NCBI GenBank assembly: GCA_017477425.1
Contig: JAFUVT010000016.1
Span: 124,001 to 188,000 of the forward strand
Length of the DNA: 64,000 nucleotides
Direction of reading: 5' to 3'
Origin: Bacteroidales bacterium
Lineage (GTDB): Bacteria > Bacteroidota > Bacteroidia > Bacteroidales > F082
Shown here: piece by piece, positions 1-9,030 of the stretch
Numbering within the stretch: position 1 is the stretch's first letter
Layout: each line of letters starts with the position of its first letter
Made by a program: the position numbers and the translations under genes
Notes under the pieces: generated by a model
Database searches by the model: none
Told to the model about the DNA's origin: nothing
What the model saw: the letters and a program-made list of their open reading frames with translations, nothing else

Positions 1-1
1 T

Positions 2-1447
2 TCCTACCTGATTTCGGCGCGTCGGAGTTTCTTCGACTTGTTCGTGGAACCCAACAAAGGCATGCCTTTGGTCCCGACTTTTTATGACCTGAATGCCAAA
101 ATCAACACCAAAATCGGGCAAAACGACCGTCTCTATCTCTCGTTTTACAGAGGTCACGACGTCATTGATTCGAACGAAGGCCTGCACAACAACTGGGGCA
201 ACACCTCGGGCACCTTGCGCTGGACGCACAACTTCGGCAGCCGCTGGTTCCTCAACACGGCCTTCATCGTCAGCGATTACCGCAACGACTTGAACTTCAT
301 CTACAAGAAACACGAATTCAACTGGCACACAGGCCTTTCCGACCTCAACTTGAAAGCCGCCTTGAGCTATTACATCGCCCCCGATTGCGAGTTGCGCATT
401 GGTGCAGGTGCCATCCGACACGCCTTCGTGCCCGGCGAATCGGACAGTTTGCAGACCAGCCTACCCCATCTCCAAGCCATGGAATACTCGGCTTTCGTGC
501 TCAACGACTGGAAGCCGCTGCGTTGGTTGGGCTTCAATTACGGCCTTCACCTTTCGGCTTTCCAGCCTTTGGACAGCGATGAGAAAGTCATGGTTTATCC
601 TGAGCCTCGTGTGAGCATGAACGTGATGCTGAACGACGATGCCTCCCTCAAGGCCGCCTATTCGCGCAATGTGCAATATATCCAAGTGCTGCAAAACAAC
701 TCCTTGAACTACACCTCATTAGAGACTTGGTTCCCCGCCGTCAATGGTTTGAAACCCGTCATTGCCGATGTGGTTTCTGCGGGCTTTTTCCTCGATTTTG
801 CCGAGCAGTTCTCCACTTCGGTCGAGCTGTATTACAAGAAAGGCCAAAACCAAATCGACTTCATCGACCACGCGCAACTCATCAGCAACCCGAATGTGCT
901 GAGCCAGGTGAGAAGCGGAAACGCAATGGCCTACGGTGTGGAATTCAACCTTTCGAAGAACGTCGGAAAGTTCACGGGAGCAATGAGTTACACCTATTCG
1001 CGAGTAACCTACACCATCCCCGACATCAACGACGGCAATCCCTATTCGGCCTTGTCAGATATCCCACACGACTTCCGCATCAACGGCAGTTATCAATTCA
1101 CGCCACATTGGAGCGCAAGTGCCGCGTGGCAGTATTCGAGCGGCCATCCCGTCACTTTGCCTGTGGGCTTTTATGAATATATGGGACAGACCGTCCCGAT
1201 TTACACCGAGCGCAACGCGAGCCGCACGCCCGCCTACCATCGCCTCGACCTTTCGTGCGCCTACCAGTCGCCGAAATACAAGAACGGCTTCAACTGGACC
1301 GCGAGTTTCGGCCTGTTCAACGCCTACAACCGCCTCAATCCGTTGGGCTATCAGTTTGAAACCAACACCGAAACGGGCGAGATGCGCGCCTTCGCCTACT
1401 CGATGTTTGGCATCCTGCCTAATGTCTCGGTTCGCGCTGGATGGTGA
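2..1447 (+). CDS. TonB-dependent receptor-like outer-membrane beta-barrel, 5' truncated by the window
   Basis: The reading frame is open from base 2, so the N-terminus lies outside the window; about 481 residues are visible. The protein alternates short polar turns with amphipathic strands rich in Tyr, Trp and Phe, and it ends in an aromatic residue (Trp) as outer-membrane barrels do. The first visible residues (YLISARRSFFDLF) and the later DIPHDFRINGSYQF and RLDLSCAYQSP stretches resemble the C-terminal barrel of Bacteroidota TonB-dependent receptors. The plug domain and any carboxypeptidase-like extension cannot be seen, so the substrate cannot be inferred. A hairpin at 1470-1499 separates it from the convergent V-type ATPase operon. 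Confidence 0.75.
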   Translation, partial: SYLISARRSFFDLFVEPNKGMPLVPTFYDLNAKINTKIGQNDRLYLSFYRGHDVIDSNEGLHNNWGNTSGTLRWTHNFGSRWFLNTAFIVSDYRNDLNFIYKKHEFNWHTGLSDLNLKAALSYYIAPDCELRIGAGAIRHAFVPGESDSLQTSLPHLQAMEYSAFVLNDWKPLRWLGFNYGLHLSAFQPLDSDEKVMVYPEPRVSMNVMLNDDASLKAAYSRNVQYIQVLQNNSLNYTSLETWFPAVNGLKPVIADVVSAGFFLDFAEQFSTSVELYYKKGQNQIDFIDHAQLISNPNVLSQVRSGNAMAYGVEFNLSKNVGKFTGAMSYTYSRVTYTIPDINDGNPYSALSDIPHDFRINGSYQFTPHWSASAAWQYSSGHPVTLPVGFYEYMGQTVPIYTERNASRTPAYHRLDLSCAYQSPKYKNGFNWTASFGLFNAYNRLNPLGYQFETNTETGEMRAFAYSMFGILPNVSVRAGW

Positions 1448-1469
1448 TGTTTTTATGGTGTGATAACGA

Positions 1470-1499
1470 CAAAGGCGACCCCGATTGGAGTCGCCTTTG
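1470..1499. terminator. Hairpin between convergent barrel gene and ntpK
   Basis: Arms CAAAGGCGAC and GTCGCCTTTG enclose a 10-nt loop between the two stop codons. A short T-rich stretch follows on the plus strand. It probably terminates both converging transcripts. Confidence 0.7.
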
Positions 1500-1520
1500 A
1501 TTTTGAATACGGTCCCTTGA

Positions 1521-1961
<441 letters not shown>

Positions 1962-2010
1962 TTATTTGTTGATTTGTTGATTTGTTTAATTGTTTGATTC
2001 TTTATTGGTC

Positions 2011-2073
2011 GGGCGTTTCGACAGGCTCAACGACCCTTAGCTTTTGCAGGTCCCTGAGCTTGTCGAAGGGCCG
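2011..2073. repeat. Dispersed palindromic (REP-like) repeat, copy A
   Basis: An imperfect hairpin built from a left arm with TTCGACAGGCTCAACGACC and a right arm with GGTCCCTGAGCTTGTCGAAG, joined by TTAGCTTTTGCA. It abuts the ntpI stop codon. Related copies lie at 11149-11182, 19416-19487 and 32122-32193. Confidence 0.8.
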
Positions 2074-3846
2074 TCATTGTTGTAAAGGTTTGTATTTGCG
2101 GCCCGTGCCTTCATAACCGGAGTTCTTGAAAAACTCGAGGAAGTTGAGTCGCAGGGGATGCACGAAGGCACCCAAGACGCACATCGCGACATTGAGCGTA
2201 TGCCCGATGACGACGATGAGGATGAACCAAATCCAGCCTACGCCACCATCGCCCAAGGCCTGCACACCGATGGCGTTGAAGGCCTCGCCGAGTTTGGCAC
2301 CAGCCAAGCCCAAGGCATAGAGACGCAGGTAACTCAACACGTCGCCGAGCAAGCCCGTGGCCGTGTTGTAAGTCTCCCACAAGCCCGAACCGAAATTGAG
2401 CAAAGGATTGCGGTGCAAGTCGTTGAGGAAGAAGATGCCCAAAGCGGAGAGGCCACCTAGAATGATAATCACCCACTTGGTCACCGCCTTGTCCATCACG
2501 CCCATGAGCGCGAGACCGCCCACGATGACGCCGCCCACGATGAGCAAGGTCCAACCCCAAGTGCCCAAAGAATTGGCGAAACCTTTCACCTTGGTACTTT
2601 GGTAGGTCTTGACAATCATCGCGAGGCAGATGTGGACGATACCAACGAGCAATGCCAGCACCATCGTGCCGTCGTAGCCCGCAATCGTCGAGGGCAACAT
2701 GCACTTCTTCACGCCTTCCGGAAGCCAGCTCCATTGCAGCATGTCCATCGAGAAGAAGGTGTGGAACAGCAGTCCGATAATCGTCGTGGCGATGCCCAAG
2801 GTCACGCCGAGGGGCGCAATCTTGCCCAACATCTTCTTCAGGCCGAGGCTGCCCAAGATGAGCACGAGGCCATAGCCCGCATCGCCCATGCAGAAGGCGA
2901 AGAAGAGCATAAAGAAGATGGAGATGAACACCGTCGGGTCGAACTCGTCGTATTTCGGGCGACCGTACATATCGGTCAGCAACTCGAACATCGAGACGAA
3001 CTTGTTGTTCTTCAGCTTGATAGGCGGATTATCATCGGCTTTGGCCTTGTCCGTCAGATAAAGCACATTCTCCTTTTCCAGCATATCGTGCAAGGCGGGT
3101 TCGGTCTCGGCAGGCGCAAAGCCTTCGAAGACTGTGATATAGTCCTCGGCAGCCTTCTCGCCCGAGACGCGCGCCAAGTGCAGGTCGAGTTTCGAGACCG
3201 CCTTGTCGAGCTCCGCTTGCAGCACGGGCTCGTGCCATTTCAGCTGGGCCAGACGCTGGTCTTTCTGCTTGACGGCGGCCTCCACCTCGGCAATCTTGTT
3301 CTCCAAGGCGGCATAGTCGCCATCGGGAGCGGGCAACTCCTTGAGCGGGAAGTCGTAGCCGTCGCCTTCGCTGACCACCACGAAATACGTGTAGCCGCCT
3401 TCCGTGGCAATCTCGCTCAGCGCGTACTGTTCCTTCCACGCGGGGTCGACCGTCTTGTTCTTGTAGAAATGCAGTTTCAATCCGTTTTCCTTGAGTCGTT
3501 CGAAGCTCTTCGCGTCGAACTTTCCCCAAGGTCGGCGGTCTTCCACATCCCTGTAAAGTTGAGGCAGTTGCGCCAGCAAGTCCTCCTTCTCTTTCACCGT
3601 TTCGAGGACCTCAACGGCAAAATCGGTAGGCTTCTGGCCAGGGTCGTCGGCTTTCTCGACCTCTTTGAGCTGCGACAGCGACTTCCTATAAACCTCCGCA
3701 CGGGCGGAAAGCTTCTCTGACTTCTCGTCAACAGGCTTCAGCGAGCGGGTGATGTCCATCACGCCCACCGTTTGCAGCTTCTCCAAGAAAGCGTCGGCGT
3801 CGCCACTCATGAGGATGAAATCATATTTCGTCATTTCAGTTACCAT
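2074..3846 (-). CDS. ntpI: V/A-type ATPase stator membrane subunit I (a-subunit equivalent)
   Basis: About 590 residues with the usual two-part plan. A soluble, charged, coiled-coil N-terminal half (about 1-310) links to the peripheral stalk. A hydrophobic C-terminal half has several membrane segments and the conserved GDVLSYLRLYALGLAG stretch, whose Arg faces the rotor carboxylate during ion transfer. I chose the ATG at 3846 because MVTEMTKYDF lines up with the usual start of the family; it overlaps the ntpD stop by 11 bp. An upstream in-frame start at 3867 is possible but lies inside ntpD. Translation is probably coupled to ntpD. Confidence 0.93.
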   Translation of the reverse strand: MVTEMTKYDFILMSGDADAFLEKLQTVGVMDITRSLKPVDEKSEKLSARAEVYRKSLSQLKEVEKADDPGQKPTDFAVEVLETVKEKEDLLAQLPQLYRDVEDRRPWGKFDAKSFERLKENGLKLHFYKNKTVDPAWKEQYALSEIATEGGYTYFVVVSEGDGYDFPLKELPAPDGDYAALENKIAEVEAAVKQKDQRLAQLKWHEPVLQAELDKAVSKLDLHLARVSGEKAAEDYITVFEGFAPAETEPALHDMLEKENVLYLTDKAKADDNPPIKLKNNKFVSMFELLTDMYGRPKYDEFDPTVFISIFFMLFFAFCMGDAGYGLVLILGSLGLKKMLGKIAPLGVTLGIATTIIGLLFHTFFSMDMLQWSWLPEGVKKCMLPSTIAGYDGTMVLALLVGIVHICLAMIVKTYQSTKVKGFANSLGTWGWTLLIVGGVIVGGLALMGVMDKAVTKWVIIILGGLSALGIFFLNDLHRNPLLNFGSGLWETYNTATGLLGDVLSYLRLYALGLAGAKLGEAFNAIGVQALGDGGVGWIWFILIVVIGHTLNVAMCVLGAFVHPLRLNFLEFFKNSGYEGTGRKYKPLQQ

Positions 3847-4450
3847 AGTCAGCCTCCTCTTCTTCAAGTATGTGTTTGTTTTTCACGATTTTCTGCGAAG
3901 CCTTGGAGAGGTTCTCCTCGTCTTCCATATATCGCTTGATCTTGCGTATGGCTTCGTTGTAGCCAGGGATTTGCACCTTCTCGTAAAGGTTGACTTTCTG
4001 TGTGGTCTTCTTCCGTTGGTAGTCGAGGATGCGGCTCACCTCGGTATAGACCTCCGACTCGATGCCCAACTGGGCGAGGTTTTTCAAGATTTGCACACCG
4101 TCGGCATACCACATCGGCTTGGTGAAGAGGTTGATGTCCTTCACCTCATACAGCACCTCCTCCAAGGCCGGCACGGGCACGCCCGCAATCTTGACGGTCT
4201 TCAGTTTGACATCGGTCACCGAAATCAGTCCTGGCTCAAATTCATTCCAAAGCCGGGCCATGTACTCATACGACTTGAGTTCGGCCTCTAACTGTGCGAC
4301 AAGTCCCTCCGAACGCTGCTTGGCTTTCTTCACCTCAAGGCGCAGGGCGCTCTCCTTGCTCTTCAGCGTGGGCAGGGCGCGGGTTCGCGTCTTGAGCTGC
4401 TTGTTCAGCTCGTTCAGCGAGGTCTTATTGTATTGGAACTTAATGGCCAT
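3836..4450 (-). CDS. ntpD: V/A-type ATPase central-stalk subunit D
   Basis: 204 residues, predicted to be almost entirely helical. Long N- and C-terminal helices make an antiparallel coiled coil, as in the central rotor shaft (gamma-like) of V/A ATPases. The N-terminal stretch LKTRTRALPTLKSKESALRLE is typical of subunit D. It sits 3 bp after ntpB and overlaps ntpI. No separate subunit F gene is seen next to it, matching the reduced V-type operon known from Bacteroidota, chlamydiae and spirochaetes. Confidence 0.9.
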   Translation of the reverse strand: MAIKFQYNKTSLNELNKQLKTRTRALPTLKSKESALRLEVKKAKQRSEGLVAQLEAELKSYEYMARLWNEFEPGLISVTDVKLKTVKIAGVPVPALEEVLYEVKDINLFTKPMWYADGVQILKNLAQLGIESEVYTEVSRILDYQRKKTTQKVNLYEKVQIPGYNEAIRKIKRYMEDEENLSKASQKIVKNKHILEEEEADYGN

Positions 4451-4453
4451 GTT

Positions 4454-5779
4454 TTATTCTTTTTCTTTCCAGTATTTCTGAATCAACGATTCCTTCAAAC
4501 CCGTCTCCGCCTTGGTGAAATACTTCGCGAACAACTCCCAACCCGTGTTCAGCATCTCCTCAATGGAAATGTTGACATCGATGGCGAGCAGGCGCGTGGC
4601 GTATTCCTTGGCGTAGTCGAGGCAGCGCAGGTCGTAGTCACTCAAGTCGAAGCCGTTCTCCAACTTGGTCTTGGCGTTGGCGGCATCGGCGTAGAGGCGC
4701 ACCGAGGTGTTCATCACCGCACTGTGGTCCTCGCGGGTCTTCTTGTTCTGCACCAACTGTTTCAGACGCGACAGCGAACGGAACGGGTCCACGATGACCT
4801 TACCCGAGTCGGGGTCGGCACGGAGGAACAACTGGCCCTCGGTGATGTAACCCGTATTGTCGGGGATGGCGTGCGTGATGTCGCCGTCGTTCAAGGTCGT
4901 CACAGCGATGATGGTGATGGAACCGCCATCGGGCAGCTGCACGGCCTTTTCGTAGATCTTCGCCAAGTCGGAATAGAGCGAGCCGGGCATGGAGTCCTTG
5001 GAAGGAATCTGGTCCATACGGTTCGAGACGATACTCAAGGCATCGGCGTAAAGCGTCATGTCGGTGAGCAGCACCAGCACCTTCTCATTCTTGTCCACGG
5101 CGAAATATTCAGCCGCGGTCAGGGCCATGTCGGGAATCAGCAGACGCTCGACAGGCGGCTGGTCGGTGGTGTTCACAAAACTGATGATCTTGTGCAGGGC
5201 ACCCGCGCTCTCGAACTGGTTCTTGAAGAACAGGTAGTCGTCGTTGGTCAAGCCCATGCCGCCGAGGATGATTTTGTCCACATCGGCGCGGAGGGCCACC
5301 ATACTCATCACTTGGTTGTAGGGTTGGTCGGGGTCGGCGAAGAACGGAATCTTCTGGCCGGAGACCAAAGTATTGTTCAAGTCGATGCCGGCGATACCCG
5401 TGGGAATCAGTTGCGAAGGCTGGCGACGCTTGAACGGGTTGACCGACGGGCCGCCAATTTGGCGTTTCTCGCCCTCCACGGCCGGACCGCCGTCGATGGG
5501 CTCACCGTAGGCGTTAAAGAAACGACCGGCCAAGTCTTCGCTCACGTTCAAGGTGGGCGGCTCGCCGAAGAAGGTGACTTCGGCATTGGTCGGGATGTCT
5601 TCCGTGCCGCCAAACACCTGCAAGGTGACGTTCTTGTCCTTGATTTTCACCACCTGCGCCAAACGACCTGCCACAAGGGCCAGTTCGTCGTTGGCCACGC
5701 CTTGCGCCTCAAGGGTCACGGTGGCCTTGGTGATGGCGGTCAGCTTCGTATAGATGCGTTGAAAGGCTTTCTCACTCAT
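4454..5779 (-). CDS. ntpB: V/A-type ATPase subunit B (non-catalytic)
   Basis: 441 residues, the normal size for the B subunit that alternates with A in the soluble head. It has the nucleotide-binding fold but no GxxxxGKT P-loop, as expected for the non-catalytic subunit. Family features include PNAEVTFFGEPP near the N-terminus, IAGIDLNNTLVSGQKIPFF in the core and GSITIIAVTTLNDGDITHAIPDNTG. The start overlaps the ntpA stop by 8 bp, so A and B are probably made by coupled translation in near-equal amounts. Confidence 0.95.
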   Translation of the reverse strand: MSEKAFQRIYTKLTAITKATVTLEAQGVANDELALVAGRLAQVVKIKDKNVTLQVFGGTEDIPTNAEVTFFGEPPTLNVSEDLAGRFFNAYGEPIDGGPAVEGEKRQIGGPSVNPFKRRQPSQLIPTGIAGIDLNNTLVSGQKIPFFADPDQPYNQVMSMVALRADVDKIILGGMGLTNDDYLFFKNQFESAGALHKIISFVNTTDQPPVERLLIPDMALTAAEYFAVDKNEKVLVLLTDMTLYADALSIVSNRMDQIPSKDSMPGSLYSDLAKIYEKAVQLPDGGSITIIAVTTLNDGDITHAIPDNTGYITEGQLFLRADPDSGKVIVDPFRSLSRLKQLVQNKKTREDHSAVMNTSVRLYADAANAKTKLENGFDLSDYDLRCLDYAKEYATRLLAIDVNISIEEMLNTGWELFAKYFTKAETGLKESLIQKYWKEKE

Positions 5780-7520
5780 GTTTCAGTTCCTCCTTTAACT
5801 GTCCGAGATATTTTTCAAATTGTTCCGACTTGAATTCCGAGTAGTTCATCTGACGGCAGATGTTGATCAAGCCCTTGAAGTAAGTCGTGCACTCCTCAAA
5901 GTTGTCGAACTTGAACGAGCGGTCGCAGATTTCGAGCACGAGGTCGAGCATGAACTTTTGGCGTTCGAGCGGCGTGGAGCCGTCGATGTCGTCGAAAGCG
6001 TCTTGTTGAAGGATCACAAAATCAATGAGTTCCGACTTCCAATACTGCTCGTGGTACGACATCGGCACGCCGTCGTCGCCCAAGATGTTGATTTGCTCGT
6101 AGGCGTCCTTACCTTTGCGAATGATGTATTTGGTCTTGGTGACCTTATCGACCCAGCCTTTTTCAATCTTCTCGTCGAGATATTCAATGATTTCGGGATA
6201 TTCCAGATATTTCGAATAGGAATCGACGGGGTCGACAGCGGGATAACGCTTCTTGTCGGCGCGGTTCTGCGAGAGGCCGTAGAAGCAGCGCGCGGCTTTC
6301 TTCGTCGATTCGGTGACAGGCTCCTTCAGGTTACCGCCAGCGGGCGACACCGTTCCGATGAAGGTGATGGAACCCGTAGCGCCGTTGTTGAGTTTCACGA
6401 AACCGGCGCGAGCGTAGAAGTTGGAGATGATGGCCGAAAGGTCAACGGGGAAGCCGTCCTGACCGGGCAGTTCCTCCAGACGGTTACTCATCTCACGCAA
6501 GGCCTGCGCCCAACGCGAGGTGGAGTCGGCGAGCAGCAGCACCTTCATGCCCATGGCGCGGTAGTATTCACCGAGGGTCATGGCCGTGTAGACCGAAGCC
6601 TCACGCGCCGCGACTGGCATGTTGGACGTGTTGCAGATGATGATGGTACGCTCCATCAGCGAGCGACCCGTGTGCTTGTCCTTCAGTTCGGGGAACTCGG
6701 TGAAGATTTCCACGACCTCGTTGGCACGCTCGCCGCAGGCCGCCATGATGATGACGTCGGCGTCGGCTTGCTCGGCGAGGGCGTGTTGCAGCACCGTCTT
6801 GCCGCAGCCGAAAGGTCCCGGAATGAAGCCCGTGCCGCCCTCGGCGATGGGGTTCAGCGTGTCGATGCAACGCACACCCGTCTCCATCACCTTGAAGGGA
6901 CGCGGTTTCTCCACATATCCGCCCACGGCCACCTTGACGGGCCATTTCTGCATCATCGTCACCTTCACCTCCTCGCCTTCTGCATTGGTCAGCGTGGCGA
7001 TGGTGTCGGTGATTTTGTACTGTCCGGCTTGGGCCACCTGTTTCACGGTGTAAGTGCCTTGGAAATTGAACGGCACCATGATTTTGTGGGGCAGCCAGCC
7101 TTCCTTGACTTCGCCCAGCCAGTCGGCGGCAACCACCTGTTGCCCGACTTTGGCGATGGGCGTGAAGTCCCATAACTTATTCTCATCCAACGGCTTGGTA
7201 TACTCACCGCGTTTCAGGAACACGCCTTCCATCGTGGCAAGGTTGTTCTGAAGGCCGTCGAAGTTGCTCGAAAGCAGACCAGGTCCCAAGGTCACCTCAA
7301 GCATGTAGCCTTGGAATTCCACTGGGTCGCCGATTTGGAGGCCGCGGGTGCTTTCATAGACCTGCACCGAGGCTTTGTTCCCGTTCACCTTGATGACCTC
7401 CGCCATCAACTTGACGCCGTCAAGGTCGATGAAGCAGATTTCATTCTGTGCCACAGGGCCGTCCACCTCCACGGTAACCAGATTGGAAATGATTCCTGTA
7501 ACTTTACCTGTTGTTTTCAT
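5772..7520 (-). CDS. ntpA: V/A-type ATPase catalytic subunit A
   Basis: 582 residues, full length. The P-loop GPFGCGKT lies at residues 235-242, preceded by the roughly 90-residue non-homologous insert (about 110-200) that distinguishes A subunits from F1 beta. The downstream AACGERANEVVE and LADSTSRWAQALREMSNRLEE stretches are catalytic-site signatures. It hydrolyses or synthesises ATP in the soluble head. In this genome it is separated from ntpE and the DUF2764 gene by a SatD-DUF3307 pair. Only 29 bp lie between the DUF3307 stop and this start, so it may be transcribed from the SatD promoter as well as from the ntpE promoter. Confidence 0.97.
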   Translation of the reverse strand: MKTTGKVTGIISNLVTVEVDGPVAQNEICFIDLDGVKLMAEVIKVNGNKASVQVYESTRGLQIGDPVEFQGYMLEVTLGPGLLSSNFDGLQNNLATMEGVFLKRGEYTKPLDENKLWDFTPIAKVGQQVVAADWLGEVKEGWLPHKIMVPFNFQGTYTVKQVAQAGQYKITDTIATLTNAEGEEVKVTMMQKWPVKVAVGGYVEKPRPFKVMETGVRCIDTLNPIAEGGTGFIPGPFGCGKTVLQHALAEQADADVIIMAACGERANEVVEIFTEFPELKDKHTGRSLMERTIIICNTSNMPVAAREASVYTAMTLGEYYRAMGMKVLLLADSTSRWAQALREMSNRLEELPGQDGFPVDLSAIISNFYARAGFVKLNNGATGSITFIGTVSPAGGNLKEPVTESTKKAARCFYGLSQNRADKKRYPAVDPVDSYSKYLEYPEIIEYLDEKIEKGWVDKVTKTKYIIRKGKDAYEQINILGDDGVPMSYHEQYWKSELIDFVILQQDAFDDIDGSTPLERQKFMLDLVLEICDRSFKFDNFEECTTYFKGLINICRQMNYSEFKSEQFEKYLGQLKEELKHE

Positions 7521-7549
7521 ATATTATGCATTACTTATTTTATTTGTTT

Positions 7550-8269
7550 TCAAACAATTACATTCGATTCGATTAACAATTTCACGGCAACGCCCACCAA
7601 AATCGCAAAGCCAAAACTCAACAAAGTTCCGACCAAAACATATTCCGACTTCACCGTATCGGTCTCCCTGAAACGCAGCAACGACTTGGCCGCCAGCAGG
7701 AAACCGATGGCTTCATATTGTCCCAACATCACGAAAACCAAGGTCAGCATCCTTTCAACATTGCCAATGACGTGGCCTGCATTGGGCAGACTCGGGTTCT
7801 CCTCGCCGTTGTTCGGGAAGGAGATTTGGGCATCCTTGAAAATGGCTTGGATGAAGAAATTGGCGGGACGCAGGCAAAACACGAAAGCCCAAACCCACAG
7901 CAACACCTTCGATTCGGGCAACCAAGTTGGCAACGCAATTGTGCCTACCTTATTATTTAACATCACAGCCGCAACAATGACGAGCAAATGAAGCAATTGG
8001 TCATAGAAAAACACGCCTTTCAAATCCTTAAACTTCGACTTCAAGCCATCAATCACGAAATGGAGCACAGCAATCGTCAACGCCACCCACCAATAACCCA
8101 AACTCATCGAAAGCAACCAAGCGCAGGCAAATGTAATCAACGAATGGATGTACAAATGCCTCGACTTGAACGCATTGTCGGCTTTGTGCTTGCAAGATTT
8201 CTCTGTCTGCAAGTAGAAGTCGCTGACAAGGTGCGCCAAGAGTTGCAATATGACGAATTTGACTATCAT
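7550..8269 (-). CDS. DUF3307-family polytopic membrane protein paired with SatD
   Basis: 239 residues with several hydrophobic segments (about 1-15, 41-75, 90-108, 121-145, 175-200, 212-235). Conserved His/Asp residues sit in the first half (LLAHLVSDFYLQ, LHFVIDGLKSKF), the pattern I associate with DUF3307. Its function is not known to me. The start overlaps the SatD stop by 4 bp, so the two form one translational unit. Both sit inside the V-type ATPase operon between DUF2764 and ntpA. Codon choice looks more A/T-rich than in the flanking ATPase genes, which is compatible with insertion of a transferred module. Confidence 0.75.
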   Translation of the reverse strand: MIVKFVILQLLAHLVSDFYLQTEKSCKHKADNAFKSRHLYIHSLITFACAWLLSMSLGYWWVALTIAVLHFVIDGLKSKFKDLKGVFFYDQLLHLLVIVAAVMLNNKVGTIALPTWLPESKVLLWVWAFVFCLRPANFFIQAIFKDAQISFPNNGEENPSLPNAGHVIGNVERMLTLVFVMLGQYEAIGFLLAAKSLLRFRETDTVKSEYVLVGTLLSFGFAILVGVAVKLLIESNVIV

Positions 8270-8952
8270 TGTTCGAAATTGAGTTTTTCAAAATAGTTCA
8301 CGGCGGATTCGATGGCTTTCCAACCGACGGCATTACTATGCTGATTTACTGCGGACTGCTTAATATTCAATTTTGCAGCAATTTCTTCTTCATTCAGTCC
8401 CAACAACTTATAATAAAGAATCTCACTTTGTCGAGCTGTTGCATCCTTGAACAATACATCCAGCAGGCCTAACATCACTTCCATTTGCTCAGTAAGCAAT
8501 GAATCTTTGCACGCAAAAAACATACTCCGCTTGACAGAAGCCCCCTCCCTATCCGCTTTCTCCAACATTCTCCCGGAATAATAAATAGCCTCACCGTCTA
8601 ATACATCTCTAACTTTATCTGCCATACGCATCTCGCCAATTCCAATTGCCATCCTAACTCCAAATCGCTTGAACGGACTTTGCTTGGCCAACATATTGCT
8701 TTCAATGATGGTCTTTTTTACCAATGCTTTTAGCAACAAAGCCGTCCTAAGGGCTTTATGCGGATCTTTCAAGAAAATCTCCACCGAATCACCTTTGAAC
8801 AAGCGGCCCCAATCTTCATCTTGCGATTCTCTCGACAGCTCATTCAAAAACTGCCTAATCACAGATTGAAGATGTGTCAAGTCCATCACACTTAATGAAG
8901 TAGAAGAGACTATGTCGGCCGAAATTGTTGCGTTTTGCATTTTGTTTCCCAT
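8266..8952 (-). CDS. SatD-family protein: cyclase-like N-terminal domain plus C-terminal helix-turn-helix
   Basis: 228 residues. The order of motifs resembles a class III nucleotide cyclase fold: SADIVSST with Asp13, KGDSVEIF with Asp55 (the two metal-Asp positions), RMAIGIGEM, then EAIYYSGRML with Arg127. The usual substrate-contacting Asn of VNxAAR is Tyr here, so catalysis is uncertain. The C-terminal part (about 172-212: ATARQSEILYYKLLGL, then NEEEIAAKLNIKQSAVNQH) is a sigma-region-4-like helix-turn-helix, so the protein probably binds DNA. Three 16-bp palindromes upstream (8957-9030) are the obvious candidate operator. The start may be Met1 (8952) or Met5 (8940). The SatD family name is established; the role proposed here is inference. 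Confidence 0.72.
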   Translation of the reverse strand: MGNKMQNATISADIVSSTSLSVMDLTHLQSVIRQFLNELSRESQDEDWGRLFKGDSVEIFLKDPHKALRTALLLKALVKKTIIESNMLAKQSPFKRFGVRMAIGIGEMRMADKVRDVLDGEAIYYSGRMLEKADREGASVKRSMFFACKDSLLTEQMEVMLGLLDVLFKDATARQSEILYYKLLGLNEEEIAAKLNIKQSAVNQHSNAVGWKAIESAVNYFEKLNFEQ

Positions 8953-8956
8953 TGAT

Positions 8957-9030
8957 TAAGTATTTTTACTTACAGCCTGCAAACATAAGCATTTTTACTT
9001 ATAATTGATAAATATAAGCATTTTTACTTA
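8957..9030. promoter_or_regulatory. Array of three 16-bp palindromes, 29-bp period, upstream of SatD
   Basis: Copies TAAGTATTTTTACTTA at 8957-8972, TAAGCATTTTTACTTA at 8986-9001 and TAAGCATTTTTACTTA at 9015-9030 have exactly 29 bp between starts. They fill nearly the whole gap between the DUF2764 stop, which lies inside the third copy, and the SatD start. Probably an operator for the SatD helix-turn-helix protein. Confidence 0.75.
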
